From the NCBI GenBank assembly GCA_016714815.1, contig JADKBZ010000031.1, positions 186,001 to 250,000 of the forward strand: DNA of 64,000 nt, in the 5' to 3' direction. Under the pieces are notes generated by a model that was not told where the DNA came from, made no database searches, and worked only from the letters and a program-made list of their open reading frames with translations. Shown here piece by piece: positions 1 through 10,425 of this stretch. How positions within the stretch are numbered: the stretch's first letter is position 1; each line of letters starts with the position of its first letter. The position numbers and the translations under genes were made by a program. The DNA is from Holophagales bacterium. Lineage in GTDB: Bacteria > Acidobacteriota > Thermoanaerobaculia > UBA5066.

Positions 1-1082
1 AAGGCTTCGACATCGACGGGCGGGAGGGCGGCGATCTCGGGAAGGACTCCGCCGGCGTCCACACGTCGGCACCGGGCACCGTGGTCCGCTCCTGCCGGAT
101 CCGGGGATCGCTCTTCGGCGTCTACGTCCGGGAGGCGAACGGCGTCGCCGTCGAGGACTGCGAGATCCGGGGGATCCCCGGAAAGGACCCCGGTGAGAAG
201 GGCTCCGGCATCCACATCTGGAACACGGTCGGCTTCACCTTCCGAGGGAATCGAATCGTCGACGTCCGCGACGGCTTCTACATCCAGTCCTCGAGCCGCG
301 GGCTCGTCGACGGGAACCGCGCGTCGGACCTCCGCTACGGGATCCACTACATGTTCTCGGACGACAACGTCTTCGAGGACAACGTCTTCGAGAACGGGGC
401 CGCCGGGAGCGCCCTCATGTACTCGAAACGGATCACGTTCCGGCGGAACCAGTTCCTGAGGAACCGGGGCTTCGCGTCCGTCGGGCTGCTCTTCAAGACG
501 TGCGACGACGTCGTCGCCGAGGGGAACCTGCTCGCCGACAACGCCCGCGGTGTCTTCTTCGAGGACTCCTACCGCAACGTCTTCCGCGGGAACGTCGTGG
601 CGTCGTCCGACACGGCGATCTTCCTCTTCGCGGGCAGCGGACAGAACAGGATCACGGGTAATTCCTTCGTCGGGAACCTCACTCCCCTGACCCTCGTCGG
701 CAGGCAGACGGACACCGTCTTCGACGGGAACTACTGGTCCGAGAACCGCGAGCCCGACCTCGACGGCGACGGCCGCACGGACCGGCCGTATCGCCTCGGA
801 AACGTTTTCGACCACTTCCGGGGGAACCTCCTCGCCGCCGATCTCTTCGCGCAGAGCTTCGCGGCGGGGGCGATCGGCGTCGCGGAAGAGACCTTCCCGG
901 TCCTCAGGCAGCAGATGTCGATGGACAACGCCCCCCTCGCCCGCCCGCCGCACCTGCCGGACGTCCCCAGGGCGAAGCCCCCGGCGCGCACCGCGCACCT
1001 CCCGGCCGTTGCGGCCTCTTCCGTCACGTTCCTCCTCGGCACGGCACTCCTCGTCCTGGGGCGCCGGCTGCCGGCGGCATGA
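1..1082 (+). CDS. nosD: NosD, periplasmic copper-site maturation protein of N2O reductase (5' end outside window)
   Basis: The reading frame is open from base 3 and stops at 1080-1082, so the gene begins upstream of the window. The product is a right-handed beta-helix protein with repeated N/D-G turns such as RGNRIVDVRDGFYIQSSSRG and NVFEDNVFENG, typical of NosD/CASH-domain proteins. Near the C-terminus is DLDGDGRTDRPY, a usual NosD feature, and the last 25 or so residues form a hydrophobic helix (VAASSVTFLLGTALLVLG), probably a membrane anchor. NosD works in the periplasm with the NosFY ABC transporter to mature the CuZ centre of NosZ. The nosF, nosL and nosY genes follow directly, which fixes the assignment. 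nosZ itself is presumably upstream and is not seen. Confidence 0.93.
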   Translation, partial: GFDIDGREGGDLGKDSAGVHTSAPGTVVRSCRIRGSLFGVYVREANGVAVEDCEIRGIPGKDPGEKGSGIHIWNTVGFTFRGNRIVDVRDGFYIQSSSRGLVDGNRASDLRYGIHYMFSDDNVFEDNVFENGAAGSALMYSKRITFRRNQFLRNRGFASVGLLFKTCDDVVAEGNLLADNARGVFFEDSYRNVFRGNVVASSDTAIFLFAGSGQNRITGNSFVGNLTPLTLVGRQTDTVFDGNYWSENREPDLDGDGRTDRPYRLGNVFDHFRGNLLAADLFAQSFAAGAIGVAEETFPVLRQQMSMDNAPLARPPHLPDVPRAKPPARTAHLPAVAASSVTFLLGTALLVLGRRLPAA

Positions 1083-1095
1083 GAGAGGCTCCCGA

Positions 1096-1985
1096 ATGAT
1101 CCGCTTCGAAGGTTTCGGCAAGAGTTACGGCAGGCAGGTCGCCGTGCACGACGTCTCGCTCGAGGTCGCCTCCGGCGAGGTCGTCGCCCTCCTCGGCCCG
1201 AACGGCTCGGGAAAGACGACCTGCCTCAAGGCGGTCGCCGGCCTCATCCACGCCACCTCGGGCGCGTCCTGATCGACGGCCGCCCCGTCTGGAGCCCCGC
1301 GCGCCGGAGCCTCTCGTTCCTTCCCCAGAAGGTCGCCTTCCCGGACGCCTTGACGGGGCGGGAGGTCGTGGAGTTCTACCGGCGCCTCCGCGGCGTGCCC
1401 GCGCCCCGGACGCCTGAGGTCCTCCGGTTCGCGTGCCTGAACGGAGCCGCCGCGCGCGCCGTCTCGACCTACTCGGGCGGGATGGTCCAGCGCCTCGGCC
1501 TCGCCGTCGCTGCGCTCCCCGACACGCCGCTCCTCCTCCTCGACGAGCCGACGGCCGCCCTCGACCCCGAGGGGCTCTCCGCCTTCTACGCCCTCGTCGA
1601 GGGCCGCCGCCGCGAGGGGAGGACGATCCTCTTCACGTCGCACCACCTCGGCGACGTGGAGCGCCTCGCCGACCGCTTCGCCGTCCTCGTGGAGGGGCGA
1701 CTCGTCGCGCTCCTCTCGGCCGCCGAGCTCGCGCACCGGCTCGCCGATCGGGGCGTCCTCCGCCTGCGCCTCGACCGCGCTCCGGGGGGGTCCTCGAGGC
1801 GATCCGCCCCGCCTGCCCCGGTGCCTCCACGCGCCAGCGCAGGAGCTCGTCCTCCCGGGCCCGCGTCCGCCCGCCCGGCGTACCTCGAGGCCGTCCGCGC
1901 GACCGGCGCGACGGTCCTCGCCCTCTCGTCCGACGAGGGGCGCCTCGACGCCCTCTACACCGAGCTCGTGGGAGGCCCGCGATGA
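1096..1985 (+). CDS. nosF: NosF, ABC transporter ATPase of the Nos maturation complex (frameshifted in this sequence)
   Basis: The start is ATG 1096 after a GAGAGAGG ribosome-binding site, 13 bases after the nosD stop. The N-terminal frame gives MIRFEGFGKSYGRQVAVHDV and Walker A GPNGSGKTT, then meets a TGA at 1270. The +1 frame continues exactly with RVLIDGRPVWS, the LSFLPQ Q-loop, signature YSGGMVQR and Walker B LLLLDEPTAALD. One missing G at about 1261 explains the break. A second problem lies near 1785-1850, where the conserved-looking stretch VLEAIRPACPGAS is in another frame; a missing G in the 1783-1790 G run and another near 1850 would repair it. NosF drives NosY in the inner membrane. 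Frameshifts in short G runs suggest sequence error rather than gene decay, because all neighbours are intact. Confidence 0.88.
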
Positions 1986-2434
1986 GATCCGCGCTCCGGT
2001 TCGCCGCCGGCCTGCCGTTCGTCCTCCTCGCCGCCTGCGGGGGCGGCGCCGACGGGCCCGCTCCGGTCGACACGAAGAACGATGCCTGCGCGTGGTGCCG
2101 CATGTCGGTCTCCGACCTCCGCTTCGCCGCCCAGCTGACGGCTCCGGGCCACGAGCCGAAGCTCTTCGACGACGCCGGCTGCCTGCGCGACTGGCTGAAG
2201 GAACCGCGGGAGGCGGCCCCCTGGACCGCCTGGGTGAGCGACCACCGGACGAAGGAGTGGGTGAAGGCGAAGGACGCCGTCCTCGTGCGCGACCCGGCCG
2301 TCCAGACGCCGATGAACTCCGGTCTCGTCGCCTGGGCGAGCGCCGCCTCGCGCGACCAGGACCCGGCGGGAAAGGGCGGCGCGCCCGTCTTCCTCGCCGA
2401 GGTGATCGGTCCCTTCCCGGCGGGGACCAAGTGA
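1982..2434 (+). CDS. nosL: NosL, copper-binding lipoprotein chaperone
   Basis: ATG 1982 overlaps the nosF stop as ATGA. The 150-residue product has a lipoprotein signal ending LLAAC with Cys19 as the lipidated residue. It then carries the NosL motif CAWCRMSVSD (residues 36-45), whose Cys and Met are the expected Cu(I) ligands, and later the family-like stretch KLFDDAGCLRDWL. NosL is an outer-facing lipoprotein that delivers copper for NosZ assembly. The gene order here is D-F-L-Y rather than the common D-F-Y-L. It overlaps nosY by four bases, indicating tight translational coupling. Confidence 0.93.
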   Translation: MRSALRFAAGLPFVLLAACGGGADGPAPVDTKNDACAWCRMSVSDLRFAAQLTAPGHEPKLFDDAGCLRDWLKEPREAAPWTAWVSDHRTKEWVKAKDAVLVRDPAVQTPMNSGLVAWASAASRDQDPAGKGGAPVFLAEVIGPFPAGTK

Positions 2435-3267
2435 GCGACTCCCCCTTCGTCCTCTGCGCCCGGCAGGAGCTCCTCCTCGCGATCCGCTCCCGCTGGACCC
2501 AGATCTTCGCCGTCGTCTTCGCGGGGCTGTCGCTCTCCGTGGCCGTCGCCGGCTACGCCCTCTCCGGCGGGCACGGCGTGCAGGACTTCGCGCGGACCTC
2601 GGCTTCGCTCGTCCAGCTCGTCCTCCTCCTCGTGCCACTCTCTTCGCTCCTCATCGGGGTCCTCTCCCTGGCACCGGAAAGAGGCGCGGCGGAGCTCCTC
2701 TTCTCGCAACCCGTCTCGCGGACGTCGATTCTCCTCGGCCAGTCGACCGGACTCTGGGCCGCGCTGACGGCGGCGCAGGCCATCGGGTTCGGCGCCGCCG
2801 GGACCGTCGTCTTCTCGCACCGCGGGAGCGACGGCCTGGCCGGGTTCGCCCTCCTTTTCGCCGGCTCCTCGCTCCTGACGGCCGCCTTCCTCGGGATCTC
2901 TGCGCTCCTCTCGGCCGGGGCGATCGGCCGTCGCCGGACGCGCGCCCTCGCGCTCGCCCTCGTCGTCTGGTTCGTCGCGGTCGTCCTCCTCGACGTCGCG
3001 GCCCTCGGCGTCGCATCGGTCCTCAAGTCGGGAACCGCCTCCCGCGTCCTCATCGTCAGCGTCCTCGTGAACCCGGTCGGCGCCCTTCGCACCGGCGCGC
3101 TCCTCGCGCTCCAGGGATCGACGGCGTTTGGCGCAGCGTCCCTCGCCTTTCTGCGGTTCACGAAGGGGACGACCGGGGCCTTCCTTCTGTTGTCGGGGTC
3201 GCTCATCCTCTGGACCGTGATCCCGTTCGCCCTCGCCGCGAGGCGGCTCTCGAGAACGGACGTCTGA
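2431..3267 (+). CDS. nosY: NosY, ABC-2 type permease of the Nos maturation complex
   Basis: The start is GTG 2431, overlapping the nosL stop as GTGA, which gives 278 residues. The protein begins SDSPFVLCARQELLLAIRSR, followed by a first membrane helix (IFAVVFAGLSLSVAVAGYAL). Further hydrophobic segments lie near residues 65-85, 115-140, 150-165, 180-200 and 240-270, the six-helix ABC-2 layout. The loop GAAELLFSQPVSRTSILLGQ is typical of NosY/ABC-2 permeases. It is the partner of NosF and supplies NosD. The reading frame is intact. Confidence 0.9.
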   Translation: MSDSPFVLCARQELLLAIRSRWTQIFAVVFAGLSLSVAVAGYALSGGHGVQDFARTSASLVQLVLLLVPLSSLLIGVLSLAPERGAAELLFSQPVSRTSILLGQSTGLWAALTAAQAIGFGAAGTVVFSHRGSDGLAGFALLFAGSSLLTAAFLGISALLSAGAIGRRRTRALALALVVWFVAVVLLDVAALGVASVLKSGTASRVLIVSVLVNPVGALRTGALLALQGSTAFGAASLAFLRFTKGTTGAFLLLSGSLILWTVIPFALAARRLSRTDV

Positions 3268-3268
3268 C

Positions 3269-4454
3269 GTGAGGGCGGGGGTCCGGGCCGCGGCATCGGT
3301 CGCCGGAATCCTGGCCCTCGGCGCTGCAGGAATCGCGATCGCCCGGACCGTCCTGCGGTCGCGCGCGGAGAGCGCCCGGATCGCACGAGGCGAGACCCGG
3401 CTCGAGATCCTCAACCGGAGCGGGGCGACCGTCTCCCTGCATCGGGCCGGAAAGACCCTGGACGAGGCTCTCCCGGTTCCCCTCGGACCCGAGGCTCCGT
3501 GGCTCCCCGGAGGGAACTACTTCGTCGAGGCGCGAGCCGGCGTCCGAAGCTGGATGTACCCGGTCTCGCTGGCCGGAGTCGGACCAGGTCGCGGCATCAG
3601 CGGAGGATTCACCGTCACCGTCCGTTCGCCCGGATCGACGACCCCGCCTCTCCCGCCGGGCGGCTCGTCGGGGTTCGCATTCATCCCCGCCGGCGCCTTC
3701 CAGCTCGGAGAGCGTCGGAACCCGGCGGAAGCCCACTTCGCCTGGACGACCTCTTTCCACTTCGGGAGATTCGAGGTGACGAACGGGGAGTTCCGCCGCT
3801 TTCTGGACACCCCGGACGGCTATGGCGACAGGCGGAACTGGACGGATGCCGGCTGGGCCGCGCGATACCCGTCGACCCGCTCCACGGCGAGCCTGACGCC
3901 AGCGGACTCCGACTATCTTCGCTTCGGCAGGGACGACCTCCCCGTCGTCCTCGTCTCATGGTACGAAGCCAACGCCTACGGCCGCTGGCTGACGCTGACC
4001 CTCGGCAAGGGGAAGTGGCTTTTCCGGATGCCCACCGAAGCGGAGTGGGAGAAGGCGGCGCGCGGCCCCGACGGGTTCGACTACGGCCTCGGGACGGAAC
4101 TGAGCGAGCCCCAGGTGCACCTCTACAACTGGAAGAAGAACCCCGGAGCGGAGGTCACGCTGGTCGGTGCCGCCGAGACCCCGGCCCGGATACCGGGCGA
4201 ACCGCTACGGCGTCTTTCACGCTTCCGGAAACGCCGGGGAGTGGACGCAGGGCGTCTCGCGTCGCTACTCGCGGAGGTCTCCCTACCGCGACGACGACCG
4301 GAATCGCGACGACGCTCCCGGCATGCGCGCCACGCGAGGCTCGTGGTACAGCGCCACGGTCTCGAGGCTCGCCCTCGCCTACCGGGAGGAGTTCCAGCCG
4401 GAGCTCACGAGCAACGACCTCGGCTTCCGGATCGCGGCGTTCGCGCTGCCCTGA
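3269..4454 (+). CDS. Membrane-anchored SUMF1/FGE-fold protein at the end of the nos operon (one frameshift)
   Basis: GTG 3269 follows the nosY stop by one base. The product has an N-terminal membrane helix (ASVAGILALGAAGIAIA), a beta-rich region with a Pro-rich linker around residue 128, then a SUMF1-type domain: FAFIPAGAFQLGERRNP, FEVTNGEFRRFLD, LPVVLVSWYEANAYGRWL and RMPTEAEWEKAARG. The frame is lost near 4178-4187 and resumes one base later as GYRANRYGVFHASGNAGEW, TRGSWYSA and NDLGFRIAA up to 4454. One extra C in the CCCC run explains this. The catalytic Cys pair of true formylglycine-generating enzymes is absent (the tail after RGSW has no Cys), so a non-enzymatic C-type-lectin-like role is more likely. 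Its tight spacing makes it part of the nos transcription unit, and its role there is unknown. Confidence 0.82.
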
Positions 4455-4627
4455 GCGCGAGAGGACACGGTCGCTTCCGCGGGCCAGGACGGGGCGGCAG
4501 GCCGCCACGCCCCGCCGGCTCCGGGACTCGCGTCCCGTATGACGCCCGTCATCCCGGACGGGGCCCCGGGACCTCAAGCTCCCTCCACGCTGCACCGGGG
4601 CCCAGAGCCCGGTCCGAGGAGGAGTCC

Positions 4628-5107
4628 ATGAGGAAGCCCGTCGTCTTCCTGGCGGTCGCCGTATTTGCCGCCGCCACCGCTGCGCCGGCTCGTGCGCAGA
4701 ACAAGGACATCGTCAACACCGCGGTCGCGGCTGGGAGCTTCAAGGTCCTCGTGAAGCTCGTGCAGGACGCCGGCCTCGTCGCCGTCCTGAAGAGTCCTGG
4801 CCCGTTCACGGTCTTCGCGCCGACGGACGAGGCGTTCGGCAAGGTGCCGAAGGAGACGCTGGACGCCCTCGCGAAGGACAAGAAGGCTCTCGCCGCCGTC
4901 CTCCAGTACCACGTCCTGACGTCGGCCTGGTCGGCCGACGACTTCAAGCTCGTGAAGTCCACGGGGACCGCCATGGGCAAGCGCGTCGCCTTCAAGGCGG
5001 AGGGCGGGGCGACGTACGTAAACGACGCGAAGATCGTCACGTCGGGTGTCGCCGCGTCGAACGGCGTCATCCACGTCGTCGACAAGGTCCTGATCCCACC
5101 GAAGTGA
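4628..5107 (+). CDS. Secreted fasciclin (FAS1) domain protein
   Basis: ATG 4628 has a strong GAGGAGG site seven bases upstream. The 159-residue product starts with a Sec signal peptide ending about APARAQ at residue 24. One FAS1 domain fills the rest: DIVNTAVAAGSFKVLVKLV (H1-like region), PFTVFAPTDEAFGKVP, AVLQYHVL (with the YH motif) and the closing NGVIHVVDKVLIPP. FAS1 proteins are extracellular adhesion or glycan-associated modules. The 173-base gap from the SUMF1 gene is GC-rich with a short GGCGG/CCGCC hairpin near 4493-4506, so it may be transcribed separately from nos. Confidence 0.92.
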   Translation: MRKPVVFLAVAVFAAATAAPARAQNKDIVNTAVAAGSFKVLVKLVQDAGLVAVLKSPGPFTVFAPTDEAFGKVPKETLDALAKDKKALAAVLQYHVLTSAWSADDFKLVKSTGTAMGKRVAFKAEGGATYVNDAKIVTSGVAASNGVIHVVDKVLIPPK

Positions 5108-5202
5108 GACCGGGGAACGGCCCCTTGATCAAGTCCGGGTCCCCGGCGCGAAGAGGCCTGTCAGAATCCGCACACGCTCCACGGAAAGGAGAAGGGACAC
5201 CG

Positions 5203-5994
<792 letters not shown>

Positions 5995-6024
5995 GGCACC
6001 GGCCTCGCCACCGACGTCCCGGCT

Positions 6025-6696
6025 TCAGCCGAGGTGGGCGCGCAGGCGCTCGACGTTGGGGATGACGAACCCGTCTCCCTCGGTCAGGACGAGCCCCTCC
6101 TTGCCCCAGCGGCTCATGATCCGGATCGCCGTCTCGACGGTCGTACCGGCGAGGTCGGCGATCTCCTGCCGGGTCAGCGCCAGAGGGATGGACGCTCCCA
6201 GCGCACCCGTCTTTCCCGCCGAGGCGACGAGGTCGAGAAGCGCCTGGGCCACCCGCGTCTCGACCGACCCGGTCATCTCCGAGACCCGCTGCCCGAGCTG
6301 GACCTGACGGTTCATCATCATCTTCAGGAGCTGGCGGAGAATCTCCGGGTGACGATCGGTGAGGGCGAAAAGCTCCCGTTCGGGGACGTGGACGATCGTC
6401 GACGGCTCGACGGCGACGGCGGTCCCCGGGTAGGGCCGCCCCTCCCAGGCCGCGACGATCCCGACGGGGCTTCCCGCGCCGACGATCCGGAGGATGACGT
6501 CGCGGGTCGGCGTCGCCTTGACGATCTTCACGGTCCCGAGGGCGACGAACGACATCTCCTTCGCCCGGGTCCCCTCGACGAAGACCGTGTCGCCTCTCTC
6601 GCAGACCTGGAGGCGGCACACCTCGGACAGCGCCCTCGCTTCGGCCGGGTTGAGGCAGCGGAACAGGACGATCCGTTCGAGAAGGGCGTGGGTCAC
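6025..6696 (-). CDS. Crp/Fnr-family transcriptional regulator
   Basis: The 223-residue protein has an N-terminal cyclic-nucleotide-binding-like beta roll (GDTVFVEGTRAKEMSFVALG, SPVGIVAAWEG) and a long dimer helix near residues 115-145. The C-terminal winged helix has the Crp recognition signature LTRQEIADLAGTTVETAIRI near residues 172-191. Three N-terminal Cys (14, 27, 32) are present, but there is no fourth Cys for a complete Fnr-type iron-sulfur site and the spacing is not the classical one. The cAMP-contact residues are also not clearly kept, so the effector is unknown. Members of this family (Dnr, NnrR, Fnr) commonly control denitrification genes, so regulation of the nearby nos operon is plausible but inferred. 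The gene is divergent from the exporter genes at 6777. Confidence 0.92.
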   Translation of the reverse strand: MTHALLERIVLFRCLNPAEARALSEVCRLQVCERGDTVFVEGTRAKEMSFVALGTVKIVKATPTRDVILRIVGAGSPVGIVAAWEGRPYPGTAVAVEPSTIVHVPERELFALTDRHPEILRQLLKMMMNRQVQLGQRVSEMTGSVETRVAQALLDLVASAGKTGALGASIPLALTRQEIADLAGTTVETAIRIMSRWGKEGLVLTEGDGFVIPNVERLRAHLG

Positions 6697-6776
6697 GGTT
6701 TGCGGATCGCGAGAATACCAGCCGCTCCTCCGCCTGACCCGTCCCCCGGAGGCCGGCCGGGTAACATCCAGGCGCC

Positions 6777-8504
6777 TTGAAGGACTTCCCCGCTTCCTCT
6801 CCTACTCTCGCGCCGCCCGAAGGCGTACGCTCTCGGCTTCGGACGATGGCCTCTCGGCCGCGCTCTTCCTGGCGATGCCGCGGCTCGTGCGGCACATTCT
6901 CGAATCCCTCGAGAAGGAGCCCTCGCCCCGGCTCATCGCCATTTCCTGCGCGGCGATCCTGGGCCTGGCGGCCGGGGACTCGATCCTCTTCTTCTTCACC
7001 CGGAGAATCCTCATCGGGGCCTCGCGCGACGTGGAGTTCGAGATGCGCGAAGACCTCTTCGCCCACCTCCTGAGGCTCCCCCCCCGCTGGCACCGCAAGA
7101 GCCGCGTCGGCGACGTCATGAGCCGGGCCGTCAACGACCTCTCGGCCGTGAGGATGATGATCGGGCCCGGAATCATGCAGGCGGCGAACACGATCGTCGT
7201 CGGGACGATCGCGGTCACGCTGATGGCGCTGGCTTCGCCCACGCTCACCCTCGTGGCCCTCGCGATCCTCCCGTTCGTCGCCGTCGCGACGCAGGTCATG
7301 GGAAAGGTCACCCACCGGCGCTTCACGGCGATCCAGGAGTTCTTCAGCGAGATCTCGGCGAGCGCGCAGGAGAACATCAGCGGGGTGCGGCTCGTCCGCG
7401 CCTTCGCGCGCGAGGCGACCGAGGAACGGCGCTTCGACGCGAAGAACCGCGAGTTCCGCAGGCGCAACCTCGGGCTGGCACGGCTGAACGCCCTCTACTT
7501 CCCGATGCTCCAGGCGCTCGTCGGCGTCGGTTTCGCCGGCGTCCTCTGGGTCGGCGGCCGAAAGATCCTCGCGGGCGAGCTGACCGTGCCGCGGTACGTC
7601 GAGTTCAACCTCTACCTCATGGAGCTCGTCTGGCCCGCGATCGCGCTCGGCTGGGTCGTGAACCTCTGGCAGCGCGGGTCGGCCTCCTGGAACCGGATGG
7701 CCGAGCTCTGGGCCGCCGAGCCGCTCGCGGTGGAGAGCGCGGAGGGGCCGCTCCCCGGCGGCCCCCTCGAAGTGAAGGACCTGACCTTCGCCTACGACTC
7801 CGGACCGCCCGTTCTCCGCAACATCTCGCTCACGGTCGAGCCGGGGACGACGGTCGCCCTCGTCGGGCGGACCGGCTCGGGAAAGTCGACGCTCCTGAAC
7901 CTCCTTCTCCGGCTGGAAGAGCCGCCGTTCGGGACGATCCGGCTGGGCGGGCGGGACCTGCGCGATACGCCCCTGCCGCTCCTCAGGCGGGCGCTCGTCG
8001 CCGTGCCGCAGGAGACGTTCCTCTTCTCCGACACGCTCGGGAACAACATCGCCATCGGCCGGCCCGGCGCGACCCCGGCCCAGGTCGAGCGCGCCGCGCT
8101 GGAAGCCGGGCTCGGGCCGGACCTCGCCACGTTCCCGAAGGGGCTCGAGACGATCGTCGGCGAGCGCGGGATCACCCTTTCGGGCGGGCAGAAGCAGCGC
8201 ACCGCCCTCGCCCGCGCGCTCCTGACCGACGCGCCCTACCTGGTCCTGGACGACGCGTTCTCGTCCGTCGACACGGAGACCGAGGAGCGGATCCTCGAGG
8301 CCGTGAAGGCCCGTTCCGGGACCCGCACGGTCTTCCTCGTATCGCACCGCCTTTCCACGATCCAGCACGCCGACGTCGTCGTCGTCCTCGAGAAGGGGCG
8401 CGTCGCAGGAGACGGGAACGCACGAGGAGCTTCTCCGGGCCGGCGGCCTCTACGCGGAGCTGGCCGAGCGACAGCGCCTCTCCGAAGAAGTCGAGGCGGC
8501 GTAG
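6777..8504 (+). CDS. ABC exporter half-transporter with degenerate Walker B (frameshifted at both ends)
   Basis: The main body reads from about 6870 to 8410: six-helix ABC exporter domain, Walker A GRTGSGKS, Q-loop VAVPQETFLFSD, signature LSGGQKQR, Walker B YLVLDDAFSSVD and H-loop SHRLST. The catalytic Glu after Walker B is Asp, as in the inactive site of heterodimeric exporters. At about 8408-8411 an extra G shifts the frame; without it the tail reads AETGTHEELLRAGGLYAEL and stops at 8502-8504. The N-terminus is damaged: TTG 6777 gives MKDF, and a missing C in the 6789-6793 run would give MKDFPRFLSYSR, but another shift follows before LSAALFLAMPRLV. The start is therefore tentative. It is the partner of the next gene, three bases downstream. 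Confidence 0.85.
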
Positions 8505-8506
8505 CC

Positions 8507-10362
8507 GTGGCCGACCACCTGCCCGAGGACGAGGCCCAGGGAAGAGGCTTCGACCGGGGAATCCTCCGTCGCCTCCTCTCGCTCGCCGTTCCCTACCGGG
8601 GCTATGCCGGAGGGGCCCTCGTCGTCCTCTTCCTCGAGTCGGTCGCCCAGCTTGCCGGGCCCCTTCTGACGGGCGCGGCCATCGACCTCGTCTTCTCGTC
8701 GAAAGAGAGCCCCCGGAAGGGGGCGCCGCCTTCGTGGGGAGGCTCCTCGTCCGGCTCGGGCTCGAGCCTCGCGGCCCCGGCGCTCTCGACGCCATCGCCG
8801 GCCTCTACATCCTCTCGGTCCTCGCGACGTTCGGGTTCATGTTCCTGATGGTCGAGTGGACCTCCCGGATGGGCCAGGGGGTGATGTTCGACCTCCGGAC
8901 GCGGATCTTCGGGAACCTGCAGCGCGCCGACGTCGCGCTCTACGACCGGACGCCCGTCGGCCGGCTGATGACGCGCCTGACGACCGACGTCGATGCCTTA
9001 AACGAGCTCTTCACGTCGGGGTTCGTCTCGCTTCTCGGCGACCTCGCCGTTCTCGGGGGGATCGTGGCGATCCTCTACGCCCTCGACCCGACCCTGGCGA
9101 CGATCTCGCTCGGCGTCCTGATCCCGATGGCCCTCGTGACGAACTGGTTCCGGAAGGGGGCGCGCGACACCTACCGCCGGGTGCGCGTCAGGATCGCCCG
9201 CGTGAACTCATTCCTGCAGGAGCACCTCTCGGGAATCGCCGTGGTTCAGCTCTTCCGGCGCGAAGAGGCCGCGCAGGGCGCCTTCCGCACGGTGAACGAC
9301 GACCACCGCGTCGCGAACCTCGACTCGATCTTCTACTACTCGGTCTTCTACCCCGCCCTCGATTTCCTCTCGGCCGTCGGCATGGCGGCCATCCTCTGGT
9401 GGGGCGGCGGCGAGGTCATCAAGGGAACGATGACGATCGGCGCCGTCGTCACGTTCCTCCAGTACTCCAAGAGGTTCTACCGGCCGCTCATGGACCTCTC
9501 GGAGAAGTACAACATCCTCCAGGCGGCGATGGCCTCCTCCGAGCGGATCTTCCAGCTCCTCGACGAGGCCCCCTCGATCGCGGCCCCGCCCTTCCCCGCC
9601 CCGGTCCCGCGGCCGCTTCGCGGGGAGATCGAGTTCGATGGAGTCCGCTTCGCCTACAAGCCGGACGAGGAGGTCCTGAAGGGGGTCTCGTTCCGCGCCG
9701 AGCCGGGCGAGACGATCGCCCTCGTCGGGGCGACCGGCTCGGGGAAGTCGACGATCGTCAGCCTCCTCCTCCGCTTCTACGACGTGACGAAGGGCGAGGT
9801 CCGGGTCGACGGCACCGACGTGCGGAGGTTCGACCCCTCGACCTTCCGGGACGGCTTCGGAATCGTCCTTCAGGACACGTTCCTCTTCACCGGCACCATC
9901 GCCGAGAACGTCGCGTTCTTCGACCCGTCGATGCCGCGCGAGACGGTGGAGCGCGCCTGCCACGACGTCGGCCTCGGCCCGCTCCTGAAACGTCTCCCCG
10001 ACGGTCTCGACACGAAGCTGACCGAACGGGGCGGCGGCCTCTCCGTCGGCGAGAAGCAGCTCGTCTCCTTCGCCCGCGCCCTCGCCCGCGACCCCCGGAT
10101 CCTGATCCTCGACGAGGCCACGTCGAGCGTCGACCCCGAGACCGAGGCGGTCATCGAGAAGGCCGTCGACCGCCTCCTTTCCGGCAGGACCTCCGTCGTC
10201 GTCGCCCACCGGCTGTCGACGATCGTGCGGGCGGACCGGATCCTCGTCCTGGCGCACGGCGAGGTCCGGGAATCGGGGACCCATGCCGAGCTCCTGGCGA
10301 AGGGGGGGCTCTACGCCCGCCTCTACGCCCTGCAGCTGAAGGACCGGGAGGCGGCGGCGTAG
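8507..10362 (+). CDS. ABC exporter half-transporter, catalytic partner (one frameshift)
   Basis: The start is GTG 8507 directly after the stop of the previous gene, giving MADHLPEDEAQGRG and a first helix (YAGGALVVLFLESVAQLAGP). The frame shifts near 8711-8715, where one C appears to be missing; it then continues as VGRLLVRLGLEPRGPGALD to 10362. The nucleotide-binding domain has Walker A GATGSGKS, the variant signature LSVGEKQ and an intact Walker B ILILDEATSSVD. The variant signature with a catalytic Glu complements the neighbour's LSGGQ with Asp, the pattern of BmrCD, LmrCD and TM287/288 heterodimers. Substrate is unknown; lipids, drugs or peptides are all possible. Confidence 0.9.
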
Positions 10363-10425
10363 GCCGTGAAGGGGGACCAGGTCGAGATGACGGACGGGAA
10401 GGTCCGAACGGCGGGAGACCCTTCT

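Noticed and set aside
1633..3414. Very long antisense open frames opposite nosF-nosY and elsewhere
   Set aside because: In DNA of this GC content stop codons are rare in all frames; these frames give Arg/Pro/Gly-rich sequence with no recognisable motif.
3269..4454. Formylglycine-generating enzyme for the sulfatase-fold protein at 17559
   Set aside because: The catalytic Cys pair is absent, and the sulfatase-fold protein lacks the Cys/Ser-x-Pro-x-Arg site to be modified.
5124..5133. CTTGATCAAG palindrome as a Crp/Fnr-type operator
   Set aside because: Fnr-type sites have TTGAT and ATCAA separated by four bases; here the halves abut, and it lies between two genes not linked to the regulator.
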